From Lithacetigena sp037446255 [NCBI: Coprothermobacterota bacterium] (GTDB taxonomy: Bacteria; Coprothermobacterota; HKB111), in assembly GCA_037446255.1 (NCBI GenBank), contig JBBIIY010000001.1:106587-170586 (forward strand): a stretch of DNA of 64,000 bases, read 5' to 3'. How positions within the stretch are numbered: position 1 is the first letter of the stretch; every line of letters starts with the position of its first letter. Both the position numbers and the translations under genes were made by a program. The notes under the pieces are model-generated. The model did not search any database, had not been told where the DNA came from, and saw only the letters and a program-made list of their open reading frames with translations. Shown one piece after another: positions 29,699 through 37,889 of this stretch.

Positions 29699-30706
29699 AT
29701 GGATACTGATAAAAAACGCCTTTTAACAGGTGATAGACCAACCGGAAGATTGCATCTGGGTAATTATTTTGGTTCAATCATAAATAGGGTCAAAATGCAG
29801 GATGAGTATGCTTGCTATTTTATGATTGCCGATCTTCACATGCTGACAACCGATTTTGATAGAACACAGGACATCAAAGAAAATATTCTAAATATTGCTA
29901 TTGACTGGATATCCAGCGGTATTAACCCGGAGAAATCTGTATTTTTCATACAGAGTAAGGTGCCTGCTCATTATTTTATGCAACTGATTTTTTCTATGCT
30001 GGTTTCTGTTCCCAGGTTGGAACGAATACCCACCTTGAAAGAAAAAGTAAAGGAATCGCGATTTTCTGACGAAAGTGCTTATTCTTATGGGTTATTAGGC
30101 TATCCCGTCCTGCAAGCTGCAGATATTCTTGCTTATAAGGCTTCCGTAGTTCCTGTTGGTGAAGATCAGATGTCTCATATTGAGTTGACCCGAGAAATAG
30201 CCCGAAGATTTAATTATACTTACGGAGAAGTTTTTCCAGAACCACAAGCAATCCTGAGCGAAACCTCTCGCGTTCCAGGTATTGATGGGATAAATGTAAA
30301 AATGAGTAAAAGTTTAAACAATGAAATATCATTGTCTCACTCTTTTAAGGAAGTTAACGAGCGTGTTATGAAAATGGTCACCGATCCTTCCCGGATAAGG
30401 TTAACTGACAGAGGACACCCGCAAATTTGCACTGCCTTCTCTTTTTATAATATTCTCAATACTCCCGAGTTAATTGACCGGGTTAAATATGAATGTGAAC
30501 ATGCCCAAATTGGCTGTGTAGCTTGCAAGGAAAGGTTATCCGGGATGATTAACCGGTTTATTGAACCTATAAGAGAGAAAAGGTTTGCATTAGAACAAAA
30601 TCCCTCAGGAGTCTGGGATATATTGCACGAAGGCACTAAAAATGCTATATCCACTTCTAATGAAACGGTTTCAGAAATGATTTCCAAAATGAATCTTACT
30701 TATTAA
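29699..30706 (+). CDS. trpS: Tryptophanyl-tRNA synthetase
   Basis: This 335-residue class I synthetase charges tRNA-Trp. The HIGH-like signature is TGRLHLGNYFGS near residue 16 and the KMSKS motif is in VKMSKSLNNE near residue 200. The ATG at 29699 lies 5 nt after the pgi stop with no ribosome site of its own, so it is read by coupling or a weak signal. No T-box leader is visible upstream. It is followed by a bidirectional terminator. Confidence 0.97.
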   Translation: MDTDKKRLLTGDRPTGRLHLGNYFGSIINRVKMQDEYACYFMIADLHMLTTDFDRTQDIKENILNIAIDWISSGINPEKSVFFIQSKVPAHYFMQLIFSMLVSVPRLERIPTLKEKVKESRFSDESAYSYGLLGYPVLQAADILAYKASVVPVGEDQMSHIELTREIARRFNYTYGEVFPEPQAILSETSRVPGIDGINVKMSKSLNNEISLSHSFKEVNERVMKMVTDPSRIRLTDRGHPQICTAFSFYNILNTPELIDRVKYECEHAQIGCVACKERLSGMINRFIEPIREKRFALEQNPSGVWDILHEGTKNAISTSNETVSEMISKMNLTY

Positions 30707-30726
30707 GTATTTTGTATCTGTAAATA

Positions 30727-30758
30727 AAAAAAGACCCTCAAGCGAGGGTCTTTTTTTT
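30727..30758. terminator. Bidirectional terminator between trpS and csp
   Basis: A 9-bp GC-containing stem (AAGACCCTC with GAGGGTCTT, loop AAGC at 30740-30743) is flanked by an A-run on the left and a T-run of eight on the right. It can serve trpS on the plus strand and csp on the minus strand. Confidence 0.92.
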
Positions 30759-30775
30759 GATTCATACACTTCCAG

Positions 30776-30982
30776 TTAAGATTTAAGTCTTTTAACTTGG
30801 GTCGCTTGTGGTCCTTTATCTCCCTGAGAAATCTCGAATTCTACAGTATCCCCTGCTTCAAGAGATTTGAATCCAGATTCATTAATGGCGGAAAAATGGA
30901 CGAAAACATCCCCTCCTCCATCTTTTTCAATAAAACCATAACCTTTTTGTGCATTAAACCATTTTACTTTACCAGTTGCCAT
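30776..30982 (-). CDS. Cold-shock domain protein
   Basis: This 68-residue CSD protein binds single-stranded RNA and DNA. RNP1 (KGYGFIE) and RNP2 (VFVHFSAI) are both present, and the start [11 protein letters not shown] is canonical. GGAGG lies upstream of the ATG. A promoter at 31044-31072 gives a leader of roughly 55 nt, with an inverted repeat (GTTTAA...TTAAAC) that may fold. Confidence 0.96.
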   Translation of the reverse strand: MATGKVKWFNAQKGYGFIEKDGGGDVFVHFSAINESGFKSLEAGDTVEFEISQGDKGPQATQVKRLKS

Positions 30983-31043
30983 AAAAAAAAGCCTCCAAAA
31001 ATACTTATCGTTTAAACCTGAAAAATTGGCTTAAACATAGGTA

Positions 31044-31072
31044 ATGTTAACCTAATTATGATAGTTTGTCAA
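31044..31072 (-). promoter_or_regulatory. Promoter of the cold-shock gene
   Basis: On the minus strand TTGACA (31072-31067), a 17-bp spacer and TAACAT (31049-31044). A short palindrome (TAGGT-N7-ACCTA) overlaps the -10 region. Confidence 0.6.
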
Positions 31073-31132
31073 TACCTTTGATGTTAATGTATATAATCAG
31101 GTAGGGAGAAATTAAATAAATATAGATGATAA

Positions 31133-32428
31133 CTAATAATTTTGCATAGGTATAGAGTTATCTCGTAAAGTCATTCTTTGAGAACGGGTATTCATTTCGC
31201 GGATAACTTCTTCCATATCTATATTTAATATTTTTCCACCCTCTACCACTTTACGGCCATCCACAATTACAGTATCTACATCTGCCCGGTCAAGGGAATA
31301 AAGTATATTGGCAAAAATGTTGTTCGCAGGTACCATATTTGGGCTATTCTTCTTGATTAACACTATATCAGCGATATTACCTTCCTTAATTACACCATAA
31401 TTGGTTAATCCCAGAACCTTTGCCCCTCCTCCTGAAAGTAAAGGGAAAAGTTCGGAGATTTTAGCATTACTGGCGTTTCTTTCAGATAATTTAGCAAGTA
31501 AAGCCGCATCTCTTGCTGCTTCATAAACATTTATGGTGTTGTTAGAACAAGGCCCATCGCATCCTAATCCAAGATTAACTTCTTTTTGCATAGCCCTGGG
31601 AAGAAAATTATGATTATCTCCAAATTTCATATAAGTTTTAGGGCAGTGGGCGATTCCGCTGCCTGAGGCTTTAATCAAATCAAAATCAGTGTCTGTAGCA
31701 TAGTAAGCATGGGCCAAGATAGTTCCTTCCTGTAATACTCCTGTTTTATCCAAAACTTCAACTGGAGTCATATCTCTTGTTTGTAGGCTTCGTTTTAATT
31801 GGTTGTGTTCCTCGGAGACGTGGATATGTAAAGGAATACCAAGCGTTTTTGATATTTCAACATTTTTTTTCAGGAACTCATCGGGACAAAGATAGGGAGA
31901 GTGCGGTGCAAGAGAAATATCTATCCTTTTCTCCTTACCCAGATACTTATTAGTAAATTCTAAAGCTCGTTTGAACTTTTCCTGACTATCTTCTCCAAAT
32001 CCAAAAACTGCCCATCCGAGGTTAGCTCTGATACCAATTTCTTTATAGGCGTCAAAGGCTTTATCCATATAAAAATAATGGTCAGCTACCATAGTTACTC
32101 CTGATTGCAACATTTCGGCAGCTCCCAATAAAGAGCCAAAATACACATCTTCAGGAGTGAGATTTTTTTCATAAATCCAGATATATTGATTAAACCAATC
32201 ATCAATATTGACATCTTCTGCAGCACCCCGAAGCAGGGTCATAGCCACATGGGAATGGGTGTTTACTAATCCCGGGACGCAATAAAAATTTCTACCCTCA
32301 ATTACCTCTCCCTTTCCCTTCAGGTTATATCCAATAATTTTGATTTTTTCATCTTCAATAACAATGTCTCTATTTTCTTCAACAGTCAGGTCCTGATAAT
32401 TTAAAATGGTGGTTCCTCTAATAATCAA
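31133..32428 (-). CDS. Amidohydrolase, MTA/SAH deaminase family (second copy)
   Basis: This 431-residue paralogue of the mtaD product has the metal motif NTHSHVAMTLLRG, then HIHVSEEHNQ, ILAHAYYA and LGCDGPCSNNTIN. Both copies share the family frame but differ at several substrate-side positions (HIHVSEEHNQ here against HFHFLEA). It lies 26 bp downstream of a nucleoside hydrolase gene, so it may deaminate another adenine nucleoside or base derivative rather than methylthioadenosine. The TTG start (32426-32428) has AAGGAGG five nucleotides upstream. Confidence 0.87.
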   Translation of the reverse strand: MIIRGTTILNYQDLTVEENRDIVIEDEKIKIIGYNLKGKGEVIEGRNFYCVPGLVNTHSHVAMTLLRGAAEDVNIDDWFNQYIWIYEKNLTPEDVYFGSLLGAAEMLQSGVTMVADHYFYMDKAFDAYKEIGIRANLGWAVFGFGEDSQEKFKRALEFTNKYLGKEKRIDISLAPHSPYLCPDEFLKKNVEISKTLGIPLHIHVSEEHNQLKRSLQTRDMTPVEVLDKTGVLQEGTILAHAYYATDTDFDLIKASGSGIAHCPKTYMKFGDNHNFLPRAMQKEVNLGLGCDGPCSNNTINVYEAARDAALLAKLSERNASNAKISELFPLLSGGGAKVLGLTNYGVIKEGNIADIVLIKKNSPNMVPANNIFANILYSLDRADVDTVIVDGRKVVEGGKILNIDMEEVIREMNTRSQRMTLRDNSIPMQNY

Positions 32429-32454
32429 TTTATCCTCCTTTACAAAGCCAAGCT

Positions 32455-33396
32455 TTAGGCTAATTCATCATAGTGTTTTATCATATTAAAAATCATCTTC
32501 TTGAACTTTAGTAAATCAACTTCCATAGCTACCTCGGTATTAGGTTTATCGCCGGTAATATTATAAACATCAACGACAGTTCTCCCATTGGTAAACTCTC
32601 CCTTTGTTTCAATTTTAACATTCCAGTATTTTGTAGTTAAAACTGTAGGGTCAATAACATAAGCTACTGCTAAGGCATCATGCAAAGGAGCACCGGGAAA
32701 ATTAAAAATTTCCAGGTTTGTCGAAGCAAAAAACTTTAATAATGGGGCAACCACAGAAGACACTTTTCCCTTAAAAGAGTCTAATAAATCTATATCTTCA
32801 AAAGTAAACAGGGCTTTATTGGTTACATCTAGACCAACCATGGTAATGGGTAATCCTGACTCAAATACAATTTTAGCTGCTTCTGGGTCTACGAAAATAT
32901 TAAATTCTGCACTGGGGGTAATATTAGAATCAAAAGCTGCTCCACCCATCAAAACGATTTTTTCTATCCTTTCTTTAATCAACGGTTCTTTTAGCAATGA
33001 AAAGGCAATATTGGTAAGAGGCCCTGTGGGGATAAGCCAGACTTTCTCCTGGGAACACATTAGAGTTGAAATGATAAAATCAACAGCGTGTTCAGGTTTT
33101 GTCTTTATATATATTTCAGGAAGAGCAGCTCCATCTAATCCTGAAATACCGTGTATTTCAGGAGCAGTAACTAACTTCCTGAATAAAGGGAAGTCGTATC
33201 CTCGGGCAATTTTTATATCTTCTCTATTAATCATTTTTAAAACTTTATGAGCATTCAGAAAGGTTTTTTCACCTGTTTGGTTTCCAGCTACTGTGGTAAT
33301 ACCCAGAACTTCAATATCCTCTGAATAGCAGGCTAACATAATTGCTACCATATCATCATGACCCGGGTCGCAGTCAATCAGTACTTTTTTCTTCAT
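32455..33396 (-). CDS. Inosine/uridine-preferring nucleoside hydrolase
   Basis: This 313-residue hydrolase begins with the calcium-binding motif IDCDPGHDD, the hallmark of the IunH family, and has the later LIPTGPLTNIAF and LHDALAVAYVID segments. It splits ribonucleosides into base and ribose. It shares a transcript with the downstream deaminase. GGAGG precedes the ATG and a TATAAT is at 33443-33448 on the minus strand. Its exact base preference cannot be read. Confidence 0.93.
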   Translation of the reverse strand: MKKKVLIDCDPGHDDMVAIMLACYSEDIEVLGITTVAGNQTGEKTFLNAHKVLKMINREDIKIARGYDFPLFRKLVTAPEIHGISGLDGAALPEIYIKTKPEHAVDFIISTLMCSQEKVWLIPTGPLTNIAFSLLKEPLIKERIEKIVLMGGAAFDSNITPSAEFNIFVDPEAAKIVFESGLPITMVGLDVTNKALFTFEDIDLLDSFKGKVSSVVAPLLKFFASTNLEIFNFPGAPLHDALAVAYVIDPTVLTTKYWNVKIETKGEFTNGRTVVDVYNITGDKPNTEVAMEVDLLKFKKMIFNMIKHYDELA

Positions 33397-33469
33397 AAAT
33401 ACCTCCTGTAAAATTATTCTTAAGTAAGTACTTCGCCTATATATTATACTTGCTGGCTTTGGTATAAGG

Positions 33470-33475
33470 TATAAT
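33470..33475 (+). promoter_or_regulatory. -10 element 8 nt before the AEC start codon
   Basis: A perfect TATAAT is followed by 8 nt and then ATG 33484. A transcript from it would start at or just before the start codon. No good -35 is seen and no ribosome binding site precedes the ATG. Confidence 0.5.
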
Positions 33476-33483
33476 ATTTGTCT

Positions 33484-34392
33484 ATGATTGATAAAATTGT
33501 TACACTTTTAGTGTTAATTGCTATAGGTTTTTTCTGTAAAAAAATCAAGCTTATATCTAATGAAGGGTCTTTGGTATTAAGGTCTATTGTATTTAATATC
33601 ACCCTGCCAGCACTGGTTTTTATTAGCATAAGAAATGCCAGCTGGACCCCGGAATACCTTAAAATCCCACTAATTGTCTGGTTATCTGCTTCTTTTTTAG
33701 GGTTAATAATTTATTTATTTAGCAGATTGCTGGGATTTAAAAAAGAATTAATTGCTATCCTGGTTTTAACTGGAGTTATGGGAAATACCACCTTTCTGGG
33801 ATACCCTATGGTCAGTACTCTTTTAAACGCGGAATCTTTACCCTATGGAATTGTTTATGACCAATCTTCACTTATATTTCTACTGTCTTTATGGATTCCC
33901 TTCATTTCCTACATTTACCTTAGTAGTGATGGTGCATTCAAAAAAGGAAACTACTCTATTTTAAATATCCTTATAAAAAACCCTCCTTTGTTAGCGATAA
34001 TTGCAGCAATTATTTTAAAAGGCATCTTTCTGCCCGCATTTATTATTGATACGCTCAATATTGTCGCTCAATCTACCACTTTGCTGGTTATGCTGTATGT
34101 AGGAACCATGCTTAACCTGGATATTAAAAAAGAAGAAATCTTATTCATTGGCTTTATCATTCTTTTTAAACAAATATGTTTTCCAGCAGTTAATTATTTA
34201 TTTTCCAGTTTTTTGGGGGTAACCCGAGAAATAATCCCGGCTATTTTGGTCCAATCAAGCATGCCAGTTATGGTGGCTACTATAATTTATGGCGGACAGA
34301 TAGGACTCAATGTTTCTCTCATTTCAAAAATCGTTACCATTTCAACTATTCTTAGTCCGATATTCTTGATTATTATTTCCTCTATTATTTAA
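33484..34392 (+). CDS. AEC family transporter (auxin efflux carrier type)
   Basis: This 302-residue protein has about ten membrane segments. The start MIDKIVTLLVLIAIGFFCKKIKLIS and the FNITLPALVFISI segment are typical of the bacterial AEC family, carriers for organic acids or amino acids. The start follows TATAAT by 8 nt with no ribosome binding site, so the mRNA may be leaderless. A TTG two codons earlier is also in frame but lies nearer the -10. Confidence 0.85.
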   Translation: MIDKIVTLLVLIAIGFFCKKIKLISNEGSLVLRSIVFNITLPALVFISIRNASWTPEYLKIPLIVWLSASFLGLIIYLFSRLLGFKKELIAILVLTGVMGNTTFLGYPMVSTLLNAESLPYGIVYDQSSLIFLLSLWIPFISYIYLSSDGAFKKGNYSILNILIKNPPLLAIIAAIILKGIFLPAFIIDTLNIVAQSTTLLVMLYVGTMLNLDIKKEEILFIGFIILFKQICFPAVNYLFSSFLGVTREIIPAILVQSSMPVMVATIIYGGQIGLNVSLISKIVTISTILSPIFLIIISSII

Positions 34393-34456
34393 ACAAAACC
34401 ATTTATAATATTTTTTCCAATAATCTTCCTGAAATTGAGAATCGTTCTAAAACTAC

Positions 34457-34485
34457 TTGACAAAGTGGTAAATAATGGTTAATAT
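34457..34485 (+). promoter_or_regulatory. Promoter of the division and cell wall cluster
   Basis: TTGACA (34457-34462), a 17-bp spacer and TAATAT (34480-34485) form a near-consensus promoter 70 bp upstream of mraZ. Confidence 0.82.
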
Positions 34486-34500
34486 GTGGTAATTTGTGGT
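34465..34500 (+). promoter_or_regulatory. MraZ operator: four TGGT repeats
   Basis: TGGT recurs at 34466, 34476, 34487 and 34497, one per helical turn (spacing 10, 11, 10), three of them as GTGGTA. They span the promoter spacer, the -10 and the start region. MraZ binds such tandem TGG-containing repeats in other bacteria, so this is probably an autoregulatory operator. Confidence 0.75.
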
Positions 34501-34554
34501 AGAAATAGAGATTATCCAGGGTTTTTTAACTTTTAATTATTAGGAAGGAAGGTT

Positions 34555-34983
34555 ATGATGTTTACAGGGGAACACCGTCTTAGTTTGGATGACAAAGGAA
34601 GATTGATGATTCCAGCCCGTTTTCGTTATGAGCTGGGAGAGAACCTGTATATAACTCGCGGACCTGATAGAAACCTTCTTATTTATCCTGAAAGCGAATG
34701 GTTAAAACAGGTAGAATTTTTGGAAGCTTTACCTGATAGCAAAGCTTTCTCGCGTCACATTAAACGATTTTTTTATACAGGTATGACCTGTTCTTTTGAT
34801 AATCAAGGGAGAATTCTTATCCCCTTATTATTAAGAGAACATTCGGGTTTAAACAGGGAAGTAGTAGTGGTAGGCATGTCTAAGTATCTGGAAGTTTGGT
34901 CAACTGAACAGTGGAGTGAAATAGTAAGCCAGATATTTCCCAGGGTACCTCTATATATTGAAGAGTTAGGAAATGGAAAGTAA
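34555..34983 (+). CDS. mraZ: Transcriptional regulator MraZ
   Basis: This 142-residue protein has two AbrB-like MraZ repeats, each with the family's D-x-K/Q-G-R core: LDDKGRLMIPARFR near residue 12 and FDNQGRILIPLLLR near residue 85. It is the usual first gene of the division cluster and binds its own promoter. Two ATG codons are adjacent; the second (34558) fits the family start MFTGEH better. The end overlaps rsmH by 11 bp. Confidence 0.95.
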   Translation: MMFTGEHRLSLDDKGRLMIPARFRYELGENLYITRGPDRNLLIYPESEWLKQVEFLEALPDSKAFSRHIKRFFYTGMTCSFDNQGRILIPLLLREHSGLNREVVVVGMSKYLEVWSTEQWSEIVSQIFPRVPLYIEELGNGK

Positions 34984-35854
34984 ATTTTTACATATACCGG
35001 TGATGGTAGAAGAAGTAATTTCCTTTTTGGGTTCAGTATCAGAAGGATTGATTGTAGATTGTACCGTAGGAACAGGCGGACATTCCCAGGCGATATTGGA
35101 GCGCTTTAAAGACATTCAGGTAATTGCTGTTGATAGAGATAGTGAAGCTTTAGCCATAGCTAAAGAAAGATTATTGGAATATGACTCCAGATGCAGGTTC
35201 GTTAAAAATAATTATAGTGAAATAGATTACTTCTTACCTCAGTTAAATATATCAAGGGTTGATGCTTTTTTATTGGATTTAGGCATATCTTCTCTACAAA
35301 TAACTAAACCAGAGCGAGGGTTTAGCATAAGGTATGATGGTCCTCTGGATATGAGAATGGATTTTGAAACGGGCGCTCCTCTTTCAGAGATTCTTCCTCG
35401 TCTTACCAGGTCTCAGATACAAAATATAATTTCTCTGTATGGAGAAGAAAAAAAATCTGATATAATTGCCTCTTTAATTTATCTTGAGCGTCAGAAAATT
35501 AAAACTACAGGAGATTTAAAGCAGATTGTGGAGAAGGCAATTGGCTGCCAGAGGGGGAAAATACACCCTGCTACCAGAGCATTTCAAGCCTTTCGTATTT
35601 ATATTAATCAAGAACTGGATAGTTTAAAAGAGTTTCTTGGTAAATCAACAGATTATATCAATAGCCACGGGAAAATCATAATAATCTCCTACCATTCCCT
35701 GGAGGATCGCATAATAAAAAATTATTTTAAGAATTTAGAACTTGAAGGACTGGGTAAAGTGCTTACCCCTAAGGTAGTTAAGCCAGATAGAAAGGAAATA
35801 TTGATAAACCCGAGAGCTCGTTCTGCAAAAATGCGAGTTCTGGAGGCGGCTTGA
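34973..35854 (+). CDS. rsmH: 16S rRNA m4C1402 methyltransferase
   Basis: This 293-residue SAM-dependent enzyme methylates N4 of C1402 in 16S rRNA. It shows the SAM site VDCTVGTGGHSQAIL near residue 21, LLDLGISSLQ and the family's C-terminal ISYHSLEDRIIKNYF. It is the standard second gene of the division cluster, formerly mraW, and overlaps mraZ by 11 bp. Confidence 0.97.
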   Translation: MESKFLHIPVMVEEVISFLGSVSEGLIVDCTVGTGGHSQAILERFKDIQVIAVDRDSEALAIAKERLLEYDSRCRFVKNNYSEIDYFLPQLNISRVDAFLLDLGISSLQITKPERGFSIRYDGPLDMRMDFETGAPLSEILPRLTRSQIQNIISLYGEEKKSDIIASLIYLERQKIKTTGDLKQIVEKAIGCQRGKIHPATRAFQAFRIYINQELDSLKEFLGKSTDYINSHGKIIIISYHSLEDRIIKNYFKNLELEGLGKVLTPKVVKPDRKEILINPRARSAKMRVLEAA

Positions 35855-35857
35855 TAA

Positions 35858-36247
35858 ATGTCCGTAGCCAATATTGCTCAAAGAAATAAAATAGTTATTC
35901 CTCTTCACCTCAGGAAAAAAAAGCCTAAAACGAAGAAATTTGCCAAAACATCTTACCAGGTTCATAGATTAATAATCCCTTTTGCTATTGCTCTGGTTTT
36001 TTTCCTATCCATCCAGTTTTTGGAAGCTCAAAAAACAGGTATCGCCTACCAATCAGCGAGGCTTGAGGACCAATTAAGCAGTATTGTCAAGGTTAAAAGA
36101 AACTACGAAATGAGCTACGAAGAAATGACTAACCCGGTTACTTTAAAAAAATTGGCTGACAAAAAAGGATTTATTGTTCCAGAGAGGGTATATACAATTA
36201 AAGAATATCTGGAACTGCCTCATCTGGTAATTAAAAATGAACCTTGA
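35858..36247 (+). CDS. ftsL: FtsL-like division protein
   Basis: This 129-residue protein has a basic cytoplasmic N-terminus (KKKPKTKK), one membrane helix near residues 40-56 and a short periplasmic helix-rich part. Size, topology and position between rsmH and the PBP gene match FtsL/DivIC-type proteins, which vary too much for confident naming. It would join FtsQ and FtsB-like proteins in the septal complex. It overlaps the PBP gene by 11 bp. Confidence 0.7.
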   Translation: MSVANIAQRNKIVIPLHLRKKKPKTKKFAKTSYQVHRLIIPFAIALVFFLSIQFLEAQKTGIAYQSARLEDQLSSIVKVKRNYEMSYEEMTNPVTLKKLADKKGFIVPERVYTIKEYLELPHLVIKNEP

Positions 36248-37889
36248 AACTCCCCGTAAAGCGATTCTCGCTCTTGGGTTGATTCTAGGTATTTGCTTGA
36301 CAAGTTTAATTGCTTTTACTTTTTACACCCAGGTAATTTCTACACAGGAAAGTAATCCATTTTCTATGTCTATAAGTAAGGTGTATCCGAGAAGGGGAAA
36401 TATTTACGATAGAAATGGAGTACTTCTGGCATATTCTGTGCCCGCAAACTCTATTCTGATTCACCCGTCAATTTTTAAGGGTGATGAAGATATGATTTAT
36501 ACTCTTTCTAAAGTTGGAGGAATAAGCTTAAGTGAATTAAAAAGCAAATTAGAAAAAGGTAGGAATTTTTACCTTAAAAGACAATTAACAGAAATTCCTG
36601 ATGAAGTGAGGGGAGTCCCCGGGGTATCTATTTTAGAAGACAGTAAAAGGCAATATCCTCACAAAAAAAGTGCCAGTCATATATTGGGATATGTGGATGC
36701 TGATGGTAATGGAAAAGGAGGAATAGAAAACTATGAAAACGAGATATTGAATGGCAAAGAAGGTTTAGCTTTCATAACTATTGACGCAGCAGGTAGGGGA
36801 ATACCTACTTATCCTCAAGGATCAATTAGACCGGTTCAGGGTTCTGATATTTTATTAACTATAGATATTCAATTACAGAATATGGTGGAAAAAGCTCTTA
36901 TAGGGGGAATAGAAAAGCATAAAGCTTCAAGTGGGTCAGCAGTAGTGATGGATATAAACACGGGAGAAATCTGGGCTTTAGCGAATTACCCTGATTTTGA
37001 CCCTAATAATTATAAGCAATCAACTGGAGAGCAAAGACGAAATAGGGCGATCAGTTTTAACTATGAACCAGGGTCGGTAATGAAGGCACTATCTCTGGCT
37101 ATAGGCCTGGAGGAAGGTGTGGTTTCCTTAAAATCTGAGTTTTCCGCACCTGCAAGTTTAAAACTGAAAGGTGGAGTAATTAATAATTTTCAGAATAAAT
37201 CTTTTAATGTTCAAAACCTCAAAGAAGCATTAAAAACATCTACCAATACAGTTTTTGCCCAGTTAGCTTTCAGGATAGGGAAAGAAAATTTCAACAAGTA
37301 TTATAATACTTTTTTTGGGGTGGGAAAATCGTTTGAAGTAGATATGCCGGGAGTAGAAGTCGGTATTTATGTGAAGCCTGATAAGGAAATGCACCTGGCA
37401 AATATTGGGTTTGGTCAGGGAGTTGCACTTACTCCATTACAGGTTGCCAGCATTTACGCTTCTTTGGGCAATGGAGGCTATTACTTACAACCTGGTATTA
37501 TTAGAAGTGTCAGGAATTATCAGGGGCAGGTAGAGTATGAACATCAACCTAGAATATTAAGAACAGTATTTCGTAAACAAACATCTGTTCTTCTTCTTGA
37601 AGCTTTGGAAGGAACTATTACCTCTCAAACCAATAGGTCGGGTTATGTTGAAGGGTATTCATCAGGGGGAAAAACCGGAACTGCTCAAAAAATTATTAAT
37701 GGTGAGTATAGCAATGAGAAAATTATTACAACTTTTTCAGGTTTTGTATCTCTGAAAAACCCCAGGTTTTTAATAGTGGTAATGCTTGATGAACCTGATG
37801 CTCCAGCATATGCTACTGCAGTACCGGTATTTGGGGAAATTGCCAGATGGTTAGTTGAGTATCTGCAGTTACCCGGTGAAAATAAATGA
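36237..37889 (+). CDS. Penicillin-binding protein, FtsI/SpoVD type transpeptidase
   Basis: This 550-residue class B PBP cross-links septal peptidoglycan. After a single N-terminal membrane helix it has a dimerisation domain and a transpeptidase domain with SVMK (active-site Ser in EPGSVMKAL), STNT as the SxN motif, and GGKTGTAQ as the KTG motif. No PASTA repeats follow. It sits directly upstream of murE, the standard place for ftsI/pbpB. It overlaps murE by 4 bp (ATGA). Confidence 0.93.
   Translation: MNLETPRKAILALGLILGICLTSLIAFTFYTQVISTQESNPFSMSISKVYPRRGNIYDRNGVLLAYSVPANSILIHPSIFKGDEDMIYTLSKVGGISLSELKSKLEKGRNFYLKRQLTEIPDEVRGVPGVSILEDSKRQYPHKKSASHILGYVDADGNGKGGIENYENEILNGKEGLAFITIDAAGRGIPTYPQGSIRPVQGSDILLTIDIQLQNMVEKALIGGIEKHKASSGSAVVMDINTGEIWALANYPDFDPNNYKQSTGEQRRNRAISFNYEPGSVMKALSLAIGLEEGVVSLKSEFSAPASLKLKGGVINNFQNKSFNVQNLKEALKTSTNTVFAQLAFRIGKENFNKYYNTFFGVGKSFEVDMPGVEVGIYVKPDKEMHLANIGFGQGVALTPLQVASIYASLGNGGYYLQPGIIRSVRNYQGQVEYEHQPRILRTVFRKQTSVLLLEALEGTITSQTNRSGYVEGYSSGGKTGTAQKIINGEYSNEKIITTFSGFVSLKNPRFLIVVMLDEPDAPAYATAVPVFGEIARWLVEYLQLPGENK

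Noticed and set aside
29600-29700. Possible T-box or trp leader before trpS
   Set aside because: trpS begins 5 nt after the pgi stop, leaving no room for a leader.
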